A stretch of DNA of 64,000 nt from Oikopleura dioica (taxonomy: Eukaryota; Chordata; Appendicularia; Copelata; Oikopleuridae). The stretch spans positions 10,669,001-10,733,000 of the forward strand of contig OU015567.1 in NCBI GenBank assembly GCA_907165135.1. The letters are read 5' to 3'. Positions 10,507 through 21,148 of the stretch are shown here, in pieces (the stretch's first letter is position 1; every line of letters begins with the position of its first letter). Both the position numbers and the translations under genes were made by a program. The notes below the pieces were generated by a model. It saw only the letters and a list, made by a program, of their open reading frames with translations. It was not told where the DNA came from and ran no database searches.

Positions 10507-13500
10507 TCAGTTGATCGGCAAGTCGCGATCTTCCAAATAACGGTACTCGAATGTGAAGCCGTCTTTCCTTCTCTGTGCCCAGCGCTCGTAGTCGAAGTAA
10601 ATATACGTACCCTGAACAAACATTTTAAAGAAATCGTTGCTCTAGAAAAGTGGCTATCTATAAGCATGGCCGAATTCGTTTAAGCTAACTCTGACGCCTG
10701 TTCTCTTTACCTGTTCAAATTCTTCATTAATCTGCTTTGGCTCTTCATGTCGCTGAAACCACATCATATACTTTGTATGGAATCGCCAAGATTGCTTCTT
10801 TAGCGTGACGGCGGCCAGGTACTGGGCGCGCGTGCCTTCCATATAGTAGAAAATGTAGAATAGCGTCTCGACGGAGAGCTTGAGGAAGAACTCAGGAGTG
10901 TGCATGTCATCGATGCACCTGCTAGGGTAGAACTTGGGCGTTTCGACGGGATAGCGGGGCAGATACTGTCGTGGCTTTTCCGAGTCCGATAGTTGTGGCA
11001 TATGGCGATATGCAGCTTCTACCTGTGCGCGTTGGTTGTCAAACTCCCTCTGCGCCTAAACAAATTTTAATACTAACTTTTTTGATCCTAAACCGACCTC
11101 AGGAGAAACCTGCACCGGACTAATGAGATCAACAAGCGTACACTCTTTGAATAGCATCTCAGAGCTTGACCTTGAAACGTTGTTTTCCGAAGGAATCTGA
11201 ATCCAAAACACAGTAAATACAAAGATAAAAAACGATACTGTCTTGAATCAAGACTCTTGTATTTGAAATCAAGAAAGAGAACACTCACGTTATCGCTGGA
11301 ATTCAAGGACGCGTTATTGTGAACTTCTCCGTTTTGTCCATTACTATGTTGAGAATCTAAAAGTAACCGAAAATAAGTACGAAATCAAGGGGTTTTCCAT
11401 GCCTTGGGTGTATTGATGGTTCGCAATAGGCTCTCTTTTAGGCATCACAGGAGTGAAAACAGCTTCCGCAGGCGGACTTGTTCGCTCAGCTTCGTCGTTG
11501 TTAATATCAAGCTAGAGATTGTTTAGGAATAATCTTCACCGAAAATGATATGTTGAAAATTATCGTCGCTCTACTGAGCTAATCCGAAAATATCTTGATT
11601 GCTCTGCTCGCAAGGTGCTTTCAAGCCAATAAAGAGATTATTTGAAAATGGTGCAAACACCAGAGGAAATTCTTGAGTCATCTTTTCGACTAAACGTTAA
11701 CGAGAAAAACTATAAAACAAAAGTCTTTCCCGAAGAAGAAGATGTCATGTGCATGCACTTTGACATAGGCATCAGCATCAAGTACATCCGAAACTGGTTT
11801 CGCGCTCGGAAGAAAGAATTCATAAAAGAAGTTGAGAAGGCTAAAGCAAGAGAGGCACGTTTAGAAAAATTCCGAGCCCCGATTGAGGCTGCTTCTCTCA
11901 AAGAATTGAAAATATCACTGCGACCTATACCAGAGCATATCATAAGAGGCCATCAACAGGGAAAGAAAAGAATTCATGCATCTTCCGATGAGCTTGCGAT
12001 ACTGAAGGCTGCGTTTAAGGGACCCGGGCGAGTGACGCGGAGCTGAAGTTCACGCGCTCGCCGTTACTCTCAAACATGATATTTTTTGAAATTTTTTTTT
12101 GCAAACAATATCTTCAAGTATTCATCTTTCATTTGCGACTCTTAGTTTTTCTCTATCATTACTTGCTGATGAGCTAGAGTGAATTAAAGAATCGCAACTT
12201 CAAAAGGATTCAACTCCTGCAAACTTCATTCGATTTTCCTGAAACGGGTACCATTGAAAAGCCCATTAAATTCTGAACAGATACCACGTAATGCGCTAGC
12301 TAAAACTGTACCGATTGCCATTCGCGCGCTGATATACAAAAGAACTTAGCGCTCTAAGCACGGCAGGACGCTCCGATCGGGCTATTTTGGGGTCCCGGGA
12401 CATGATTCCCGCTGAGCGCGCGCTAAGTTATCTTGTTTATCTAACCTTTATCGCCAATTGGTACAGTTTCAGCCTAGCGCATTACGTGGAATCTGTTCAG
12501 AATTTAATGGGCTTTTCAATGGTACCGGTTTTAGGAAAATAAAATGAAGATTGCAGGAGTTGAATCCTTTTGAAGTTGCGCTTCTTTAATTCACTCTAGC
12601 TCATCAGCCAGTAATGATAGAGAAAAATTAAGAGTCGGAGATGAAAGATGAAGACTTGAAGATATTCTTTGCAAAAAGAAATATCAAAAAATGTTATGTT
12701 TGAGAGTAACGGCGAGCGCGTGAACTTCAGCTCCGCGTCACTCGCTCGGGTCCCTTAAGATCAATCCACACCCAACAAATGCTGATATCGAACAAATGAT
12801 GGTAGAGAATTTGCCGGGCCGGACTTTTCGATACATTAGAAAATGGTTTTACTCCGAGCGATGCAAGAATAAGAAGAGCGAAGTCATAGTAATAGAATAG
12901 ATAAAAAAAATAACTGAAGAATATTATCCTGAATTTGCATGCTACCTTTATTATAAGAGAATAAATTGACAATTGAAAAAAATATGTCACTAAACTTACT
13001 TGGTTCATATCTCTCGCTAATGAGTTCTGGTTCGAAGTCGCCGACTGATTGCTAGGCCATGCTGAGGTATTGCTTGGACTTTCTGACAGTCGTTCGCTGA
13101 CGTTGCTTTTTCGTAAAAGATTTGCCATGTTCGTAACTTGATTCGGATGAGCGGGCTGTTTCGGCGTTTGTGCAGGAGTGCCAGGGAAGGCGGCTGAATT
13201 GACGCTGCTTTTTGATGGCTTCCGCGGCGATAACGATTCTTCTTTCAGTGATTCACTCGCCGACGGCGGTCGATCAGGCGCTCCCGAGGATTTATGCCTC
13301 GTCCTGAATTGTTCGTTATGAAATACGAAGAGCTTTACTACCTGTCCGACTTTTCAGAGTTTTCAGAAAGTTTTCTATCGCGTTTGGACATTGGACTACT
13401 AGGCGACTCCTCCTCCTTTTCATCGGATTTCGTCGAAGAGTTCTCATGCACGTTATTCGTCGTGTACTCATCATTTTTCGCCATTTCTGGCACGAACTCC

Positions 13501-14678
13501 TCGTCAAACTCGAAATCGTCAAAGATCACCGCATCATCGAGATATAAGTTTTCATCTAAAAGGATATCCGTATTACTGCTCTTGTTTTGACGCCACTCGA
13601 GATCGTACCGTCTTCGTAGTTTTCCACATAGTATTCGACGTCTTCTCGGATATTGTTTATTTCGGCGGCATCGATTTTGTCGTTGTATAACAACCTCATC
13701 AAAGTTTCGATATTTTTCGTGTAGAGCATATGTCGGTCCAGTTTGCATTGAAGGTCGGCGCGTTGATCTTGACACAAGAGTTAAACTCACAGGAAATGAA
13801 CCAGCAAAACTAACCTTGGTCGGACTTTGAGAGTCGTTTTTTGTTCTCAAGACACTCGATTTCAGCCTCGTTTTGCTCAATGTGCCTGCTGAGCGCGTCG
13901 AGACTATCCTGCATCCATTTGTTGCATTCATCTTTCTCTTTTTGCGCAGGGTCCTTTGTCACTGGTCCGACTAGGCCTTCGCGACTGAAATCGAAAACAT
14001 TAGTTTTACCCACAGATAAAAGCTTTCCAAAGGAAAAATGGAAAGGTAAATTTACACTGTACCTGTAGGGCTTTGTCTTCGTTTCCCTTTCGACAACTTT
14101 GAATCTCTCCATTTGTCTTTCGATTATATGGCGATATTCTATCAGTTGCGCCTCATCGTTCGTCGCTTTGCTTGCTTGCCAGGCCTGAAACACACATGTT
14201 ATACTTCGACAGAAAAATAATTTCGCGAGGCAAGTGTAACTTTCACGCGCCCTGTCTACCAGACGGCATTTATGCTTTCACAGAAAAACAACATGCCTCA
14301 GTTGCCAAACATCATCAGTTGGCTACCAGCCTCAGACATAGGCCAAATTTAAATAACGTTTTCTCTTTGAAATTATAAAAAAGAATTTTTGATAAGACAA
14401 GAGATTATCAGTTCAAACCAGATTTCGAAGAAGAGAATACGTTGTTTTTCTGCTTGAAAATAGCGTATAAAATGTAAGTGTAAAAGTACCTTGATCTGGT
14501 CGCGCAGCCTCTGGAGCTTTTTGATGCATTTTTTCAGCTCTTCCTCCTTCTTCTCCTTTTGATTCGAGTTGGAGGAGGATTGGAGTTTATCCCAGACTTC
14601 GTTAAACTCCCTCACGCCTTCGTCGACTTTTTTATAACAATTTTCTATGTCTTTTTTCAACTTCCGAGCCGTTGCCAT
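10507..14678 (-). CDS. CNOT3: CCR4-NOT transcription complex subunit 3
   Basis: Scaffold subunit of the CCR4-NOT deadenylase; cytoplasmic and nuclear mRNA decay and translation control. Starts at ATG 14678 with the Not3 N-terminal coiled coil ([27 protein letters not shown]), then [29 protein letters not shown] and DDVEYYVEN-like [14 protein letters not shown] disordered Ser/Pro-rich middle follows (12,999-13,520 and about 11.1-11.5 kb). The C-terminal NOT2/3/5 box is nearly invariant: [19 protein letters not shown], then [19 protein letters not shown] and [13 protein letters not shown], ending at 10507. At least nine exons. The intron 11512-12999 (1,488 bp) is far longer than the others and carries an antisense homeobox gene and a transposon. 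Confidence 0.95.
11648..12900 (+). pseudogene. Divergent double-homeodomain gene, second homeobox split by a transposon
   Basis: Antisense within a CNOT3 intron. From ATG 11648, homeodomain 1 spans about residues 4-60 with helix 3 [16 protein letters not shown] linker of about 50 residues leads to homeodomain 2, which starts [17 protein letters not shown] and then runs into a 736-bp TTAA-flanked insert at 12019. On the far side (12759-12897) the frame resumes with [14 protein letters not shown] and helix 3 [17 protein letters not shown], ending at TAG 12898. Both halves are open and in phase once the insert and one TTAA are ignored. As it stands the frame stops inside the insert at about 12,044, leaving only homeodomain 1. 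Both helix 3s keep Trp48-Phe49 but lack the near-invariant Asn51 (Ala in HD1, Ser in HD2), so DNA binding may be unusual. It has no introns and could be a retrocopy. Whether the broken form is expressed is unknown. Confidence 0.75.
12015..12758. mobile_element. Palindromic TTAA-flanked MITE inside the second homeobox
   Basis: TTAA at 12015-12018 and 12755-12758 flank a 736-bp body (12019-12754). Its ends are inverted repeats starting GGGACCCGAGCGAGTGACG (one difference on the left). The arms stay near-identical for about 330 bp each, so almost the whole element folds back on itself, with an asymmetric centre near 12,360-12,420. There is no transposase. The TTAA duplication and GGG-type ends fit the piggyBac-like class. 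It interrupts an antisense nested homeobox gene and also lies in a CNOT3 intron. Confidence 0.85.
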
Positions 14679-14914
14679 GTGGAATCAAAATGTTTCTTAA
14701 TTCTAAACAAGAATTACTACAGAGATGCATATCTTTTCAATCATTTTAGTAAGGCAGTTTTTCAGTTCTCGTTTTTTGTGGGTATTTACCGGTTTTTTCG
14801 TTTTTTTCCCTTTTTTGATAGATTTCAGTAGTTTCTTTCAATAAAAGTTCAGTTTTTCCAATGGCAAAATGAATGTTCAAGTAAAAATGGGTCTAAGTTC
14901 TTTATCATAATTGT

Positions 14915-16908
14915 TTATCGGTTTACTGGAAGAAATGAAGGTTTCACCCCGTTGAGAATCATTTTTTCTTGAAGCATCGGACAGAAAACTTCCTTTTCCG
15001 TCAGAAATTGAAAATCAAGCAATGTCTTCTCGCTTTTTATCGCATTCAAGACCTCTTTTGCCTCATTCGAGTCGCCTTCCATCTGCACTCCTGCCAAGAT
15101 GACATTTTGCGCTTGCCGCTCGACAACTTTAAATTCCTTGGGAAGGATGTAGCAGTTTTTGTGCTTGACATTCATCGAAAATCCGTGGTCAATCGCTTCC
15201 ACAGAAAAGTACGTCTCTGTTCGTTCTTGAATTTCACCACGCATCGCCCGTGGTCTGCCATTCGCCGATTTTGCGATGAAAAGGCAGACATCTCCTTCTT
15301 CGAGCTTCTCCGAGCTAAAATAAAACTTATCATCCCTTTTTTCGTGCAAACTACCTCTCGAGAAACTCCTTTCCATATGTAATGTTGACTTGCAGCTCAT
15401 CCGTGAGTCGCTTTAATATTTTCGGCTCATCTGTTTGAATATAAATAGATTTTATATCACTCGCATCGATGTGAACAATACGGCCAGATATAATGTCCCC
15501 AGGGGAGAAGCCAGCCTGGTTGAAGATCGCGAACTGTTCTTCTCGATAAACTCCATCCAGCTTGTCCGCACACGGCTCAAGAACGTCTTAGACTCGGTTG
15601 TCATTCGTTTTCCATTTTCTGATAATTTCGTACTACTGACGACATATAAGAATTTATTTGTTTTCGTGGCCAAAAATATTTATTATCTTGATATCATTTA
15701 GCATTTGAAGGCGCTCATAAAGAGTAACTAACCAGTTCCTGAAGCATTTTCAACGACCTCCAACAATCCCCTCTTGACAAGTCCTTGCAATAAAAGACTA
15801 CCATCTTTGAGCTCAAAGTCAACGTGTAGCAATCCATCCTTATCAACCCCATAGCAGAGCATTTTCAACACCCTGTTTTCAATCTTCTTAAACTCCTGAT
15901 CGAGCGCGCGCTTATCAGCCGAGAAAGATTTTTCAACTCCGAATAATTTCACCTTCGCGCCCGTTGGTACAACTTTATCCCGATACCAGTACTCGTATTT
16001 CGCCCATTTTCGAAGAGGATACTTGTCGCCACGATAGTTTTCGATATTGTGTTCGTATCCAGAGTCCAGGTCTCGGAAAATTACGTGTTTCGGGGTCGAT
16101 TTAACGCATTTCACACGAACAACGATGTTGGTTAATTCAGGTCCAAGGGGTCCAACACCGGTGAAATCATTCAATAGATAGAGCTCATCCTCTTCTGGTC
16201 GTTTCTTATCGAACTTTACAATGCCATCATAAACATAAGGCGCATCATAAGCCCAGTCCCAAACTTCTATGCTTGGGTTAGCTTTCCATTTGGTCAATTC
16301 AGGAAGAACAGTGAATCCAAGGTTACCATCGTAGCCCCCGACAACGACTTTGACAGCTTCTACGGTCGCGTTGTCGACTTTGAATTCAACAGAACCAAAT
16401 TGAATTTGCTTTCCTTTGCTGTTCTTCGTTCGTGTTTTCGCGATGGATAGCTTCAGTTGGACTTCGTTGACAGTAGGAGCATTGACGTTGAATTTTTCAC
16501 AGGCTTCATAGGCAAATTGCCCTCCTTTGAAAACTATATTTAAAGTTAGAGTACACGGACTCACCTCTGAGCGTGATAAAAGCATATTGACTTCCATTAT
16601 CTCTTTGCTTTACGTAAAGCTTCGCAAACTGAATGTCCCGAGCTTTTAAGAGCGCACGGATTTCGTTAGTCGTAGTGTCTTTGTGAATTTTATGGATCAT
16701 CACGTGGCGGTTCAGTTCGTTTTGCTCGGCTGAATGGAACTCATTCAACAACACTTTCTTCTCGCCATCAAACTAAACAACATGTAAATATTTAAAATGG
16801 TCATATACTCACCAGTTTATTCTCATCATTCTCTGTCTCCATCATTTCCGCAGCTGAACCCTTATCAGAGGAAATAAGATTGTTCTTAGCTGAACGAGTA
16901 CGTTTCAT
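14915..16908 (-). CDS. RRM and Tudor domain protein (TDRD-like)
   Basis: Likely germline RNA-binding Tudor protein. From ATG 16908, exon 1 encodes a charged tail. An RRM-like fold follows (about residues 45-115: HVMIHKIHKDTTTNEI, FAKLYVKQRDNGSQYAFI). The middle (15.73-16.53 kb) has no clear family, though its end (VLKMLCYGVDK...LLLQGLVKRGLLEVV) resembles the end of a Tudor-associated SNase-like fold. The C-terminal extended Tudor begins SPGDIISGRIVHID and IKSIYIQTDEPKILKRL, then GDVCLFIAKSANGRPRAM, FSVEAIDHGF and LPKEFKVVERQAQNVILAG. Tudor aromatic cages bind dimethyl-arginine; here the usual Tyr-Gly is His-Gly. RRM plus Tudor recalls TDRD10. The gene lies between CNOT3 and GCP2 with gaps of 237 and 119 bp. 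Confidence 0.7.
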
Positions 16909-17026
16909 TCTTCAATTTCAACTTGATCATAAAATGAAGTAAAAGTGATATTTGAAAAGCGAACAACTTTGAACATGTGGTATGCAGCTGGCAGGAATGT
17001 AAATGAATTTGAGAAAAAACAACAAA

Positions 17027-19498
17027 CTAGCTTGTCGGTAGTGCAGTTACAGTATAAAAATCGCTGTAGTTGAGTGACCACGAGAGCGTTGATAGTGTTT
17101 GGTTGCTTTGAGTTTTGATAATGTCCAGGAAGGATCGGACCATTTGCTGATAAACATGACGGATATTTCCCAATGTGATGGTGTGTTTGATCAGGTTTGT
17201 CGGGAAGGCGGCATTTTGATCAGGGAAGGAGCAAAATGCTTCCGTCTCGGAGAAGACCTTCTTGGCGAGTGTTTCGAAACGCACGATTTGGTCAAAAACA
17301 GACCTAAAAAGACTTATGTTTAAAAAAACAAAAGCTTACTCACCTTATAGTTTGAACTTTCTGCCAATGCTCCTGGCTCAAGAGACAACCGTCCTCAATT
17401 TTCCTCAAAAACTTGAGATGCGCCTCAAAAAGATCATCAACATTCTTTGCACTTTCTATGTTTTCTTCTAGCCTCGACCAAGCGACGCCAACGACTTCGA
17501 TATTGATAAAGTACTGTAATTTATTGACGAAAAAGAGCATTTCTTGCAGTAAGCGGCTTATTGAGGTGAAAATGTCGGTAACGTTTGGCAGTGCGCGTGG
17601 GTAGTGCTTCAAACACATTGACTGACCCCAAACGTAATTGAGATTGTGCTCCATTCTCTTTGCTCGGAGCAAGAAGTTGAAAATCCTGAAAAAAACGATG
17701 ACTCTGATTTGCTAAAAACCAATCGATATGTTACCGTATATATCGGCGCATAACAGTAACCGGAAAAATCGCTACAAGTGGTCCTTCAACAGAATAGTTC
17801 AAGCTGAAGACATCCCATCCAGTATCTCCTGGATTTATATCGTGCAGTCTGACGCTCACGCATTTTTTCACATATTCCTTGTCATTATCAGCTGTTGATG
17901 TATCGATCGCAAACGAAAGTGGTTCTTTAAAGTTGTGGCGGAAGATAACTTCGGCTGGCTGGTCAAGATCGCTAATAAAAAATTCGTTATGAAGTAGGTA
18001 ATATAGATAAATACCTTCTCAATTTGTCAAAAAGAGCTTGAATGAAATCGCCGTGCCCTAATAACATGTATTGCCTGAGCCCGACAAAATGATCTTTTAG
18101 ATGGTATTCTTCCAGCAGAACTTTGACTACTTTTTCTGATGTTGTTCGGGAGCAAACTAGAATTGATTACGAATGCTAATCAATCAGAAACTCACATTTG
18201 ACAAAATGCTCAAGCCTATCTTTATATTTCATCTCTTCCGGAAGCGCGTTATAATCCGCCACGGCTTCTTGCTGAAGATTTCGAACCACTTGTCCACACT
18301 CACTTCTCAAGAAACTAATGTTCTTGCCACAGAGAAGAATTGCATCAGCAAACGAGGTTTTAATATAACTAGGCATGTGGGTTTTTCGGAGGTAGTACTT
18401 GTTTGACCAGAATTCTTCTGGCTTAGCGTTTCGTCTTTCATCTATCATAAACTCATCGCAGGAGTCTTTGATCTGTCCTTCAAAAATCCACCGGTAGATC
18501 ATCTGTTCGTAGGTTTTCTGTAAAACTGCTAGAATTCTATGGACCATTTCTGAAATTTCCGCTCCTCCATGAACAGAAAAATGATGCACCACGGATAAGA
18601 TCGGTGCACCTCGCTTCTCCCGAATATTCCATGTGATCAAATACAACAATTCCAATTTTTGAAGCCAGATATTCCCTGCTGCAATGATACTCATGAATGT
18701 GACGTTTTTCTGCGTTTTGAAATTGGCTACAAACTGCTTGTATTCATTCATTATTTCGTGGAGTATAGTCAAAAATGTGCGGCAAACTACGCTGTTGTCA
18801 TTCTTTTTTATTTCAAAGAGTTTTTCAATTTCGATAACGTAGAAGCCGAATTCGCCGAGGCACTCGCTCATCGAAGCGTGTCTCGGGTCAACTCGAACAC
18901 CAGGGTCGACGATAAATGGGCGCACAGAGCCATTTGCCGGGTCGATTTTTACATAATGTCCGTGAGCTCCAATCATGACAAGGAGGCAATCTCGGACGAG
19001 CCTCGTTTCTGGAATAAGCTTGCCCGTTGCTCGGCCGACTAGAGTGAGGTTGTCTGCTTCGCGAGGCTTCCAAGTCGAGCTGAGCGAGCTATCGAGATAA
19101 TCGAACGAAGGAAAATCAGAATTCTTTAGTTGCGTAAACAGCTCATTATCACCATCGTTTCTGACGGAAAAGGAGGAGTTCCAAGCGGCCGGGCGAGAAA
19201 GAGCCTCGAAGAATTCAAAAACTTTGTTGGTTTTGGATAGGACTCCATTTGATTCAAGCCTGCTTGATAGTTTCAAATATTTTTGATAATCCAGTGGTGT
19301 CAATCGAAGAGATAAAAGATTTTTTACATCAAGGACAGGCAACTCTCCTTTTTCGCCATAAATGTCACCAATCAGTTCCAATTTGCTCGAGCTCGATTCA
19401 TAAGTAGCACCAAGCACGGTAAGTAATTTTGATATAACGTCAGTGCGTTCGGAGTCGACATGCTCTCCTGCTTCTGAGTTGCCGATTTCTGTCTCCAT
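17027..19498 (-). CDS. TUBGCP2: Gamma-tubulin complex component 2
   Basis: Core subunit of the gamma-tubulin ring complex that nucleates microtubules at centrosomes. Starts at ATG 19498. The first large exon (18,176-19,498, 440 codons) covers the GRIP1 region: the signature RDCLLVMIGAHGHYVKI is the GCP2 motif, followed by FGFYVIEIEKL, LELLYLITWNIREKRGAPIL and SCDEFMIDE. GRIP2 follows across short introns (17.03-18.15 kb), including YNILD-like ILLGHGDFIQALFDKL at about 18.03 kb, NYVWGQSMCLKHYPRALPNV and a C-terminal helix ending TALPTS at 17027. Length (about 800 residues) suits the family. It sits 119 bp from the Tudor gene and 219 bp from parvin. Confidence 0.9.
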
Positions 19499-19716
19499 TT
19501 CTTGAAAAAGGGGTTTATCAAACAGGTTTGAAGAAGAAAGGTGAATTCACCGGAATGTGAACAGGCATTAAAATCATTTCAAATAGCAGAATAAAAACAG
19601 ATAGAATAAGTAAAAGTTCAATGTCGGAAGAAATTTGCATGCTGGTTCAGTGCGAGATTGGTAGGTTAGATTGGTGGAATATTCAACTTGGCAATTCAAA
19701 CTTTGCAGTGAGGAGT

Positions 19717-20994
19717 TTAGGATCTGATGCTAAATTTTTGGAAGATGGAGTAGATCACTCGCATGATGGACTTAACGTCGCCGGAAACTATATCCCTGAA
19801 TTCGAGATTTATCGAAGTCTTTTTGAGAATAGATCAAACCTTGCTCGGACTTTTGTTGAACAGCCAGCTTCTACAACAAGATCCAACGCAAGCTCGACAT
19901 TTTGGAGTCTTTTATCATCCGTGTCCGCTAGAAAAAGAATCAGTGAAAGAAGATCCACTGAATACTTACCAGGAATATTGTAAGAATGCTGCGAAACAAA
20001 GTATCCATCAAGTTGTCCAATCAGCATGATAAGATTGATTCCGTCCCTGAAAGCAACACCAACGTCTTCGAGCATTTCTTCCTCAACTCCAAGGCAGTTG
20101 AGGTTATTGGCAACGTAGCGGACAAGAGTTCCCTTGAGCTTATCAAATTTCTCGCGGCTATCTCGATAGAGCTTTTCGAAATTGTCCCTAAATAATGATT
20201 TTTAAGTGTAAAAGAGAATAGAATTTACTCATTTTTTCGGTGTGTTGGGTATCCATTCTCATAAACGCTCGTAAACATAGGTTCGCTTCGAGTCTGACGG
20301 GTGATCGTGCCATCAGGATTTTTACGCAGAAAAACCATCTTGAACTCTATCTTTTCTGGAAGTCGGACATTGCATTTATCGTCGTAAAACTTGGTCAGAA
20401 TGACGAGAAGATAGCAAATAGCGAAGTAATTTTTCGTGTAAATACTAATCACACACCCTCTCTATAAAAATGATAAATGAGATGCTTTTAATTTCATTCA
20501 ACCTTTCTTCGTCATCGTCTCCAAAAAGCTCTCGATGATAGCCCTCACATCTGTCTTGAATCCGCTTCAGAACATAATTGAGCTTGTCGAGCTGGCCTTG
20601 TTTCGTGCAAACGATGTCAGGCTTGTCTATTTTCTCCTTTCCACCCTCAAGGTGCTCGAAAAGTCGCTGAAGAACTTGACCGTCGAAAAGATCTTCTTGT
20701 AAATCTTTAACAATGATTCGTTGTCCAGCTAGGCACTCGTTGATCCATTGTTTCAAGCATCGGTAAAGTTCTAGGACTTTTTCCGAGTTTCTGGAGCTAT
20801 TGCAGCGTTAATTTTGACTGTTTGAATAACGCTTACCTTGGAAGAACGAATGAATATGTCATGCGAGGGTCGACAGAGTTTTGAAGCTCTCGCTCTTTCT
20901 CCAGAATGAATTCTTCATCCTCATCTTTTTCAACTTGCGTGACATCTGGGTTCTTTACAGAAAGATTTCGAAGAGTTCGAAAAAGCGTCGTCAT
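19717..20994 (-). CDS. PARV: Parvin (focal-adhesion protein with two CH domains)
   Basis: Actin- and ILK-binding member of the ILK-PINCH-parvin complex at integrin adhesions. ATG 20994 opens a short leader, then SVDPRMTYSF, equivalent to the parvin MVDP motif. CH1 (20.45-20.76 kb) contains QWINECLAGQRIIVKDL, EDLFDGQVLQRLFEHLEGG and KLNYVLKRIQD. CH2 follows in exons at 19.72-20.1 kb with FRDGINLIMLIGQLDGYFV and, after a short intron, DIVSGDVKSIMRVIYSIFQK, the conserved parvin end. At least five exons are inferred. Total length is close to vertebrate parvins (about 370 residues). One copy is seen here; the vertebrate alpha/beta/gamma distinction does not apply. Confidence 0.9.
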
Positions 20995-21148
20995 TTTTTA
21001 CTAAATATAAGTTTTACGCTTGTATTTTTGATTGAATTAGTCATTAAATATTTCGGAAGAACTAATTAGACATTGAAGAATAAGACGGAATAGGGTATGA
21101 ATTGACAGGGAAAGATCAGTAAAAATAAGCTAGTAGACAACTTTGAAT

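Noticed and set aside
12019-12754. The homeobox-splitting insert read as a normal spliced intron
   Set aside because: There is no GT...AG at or near the TTAA borders, and the structure (TTAA duplication, full-length inverted repeat) is that of a transposon. Non-canonical removal remains possible but has no support here.
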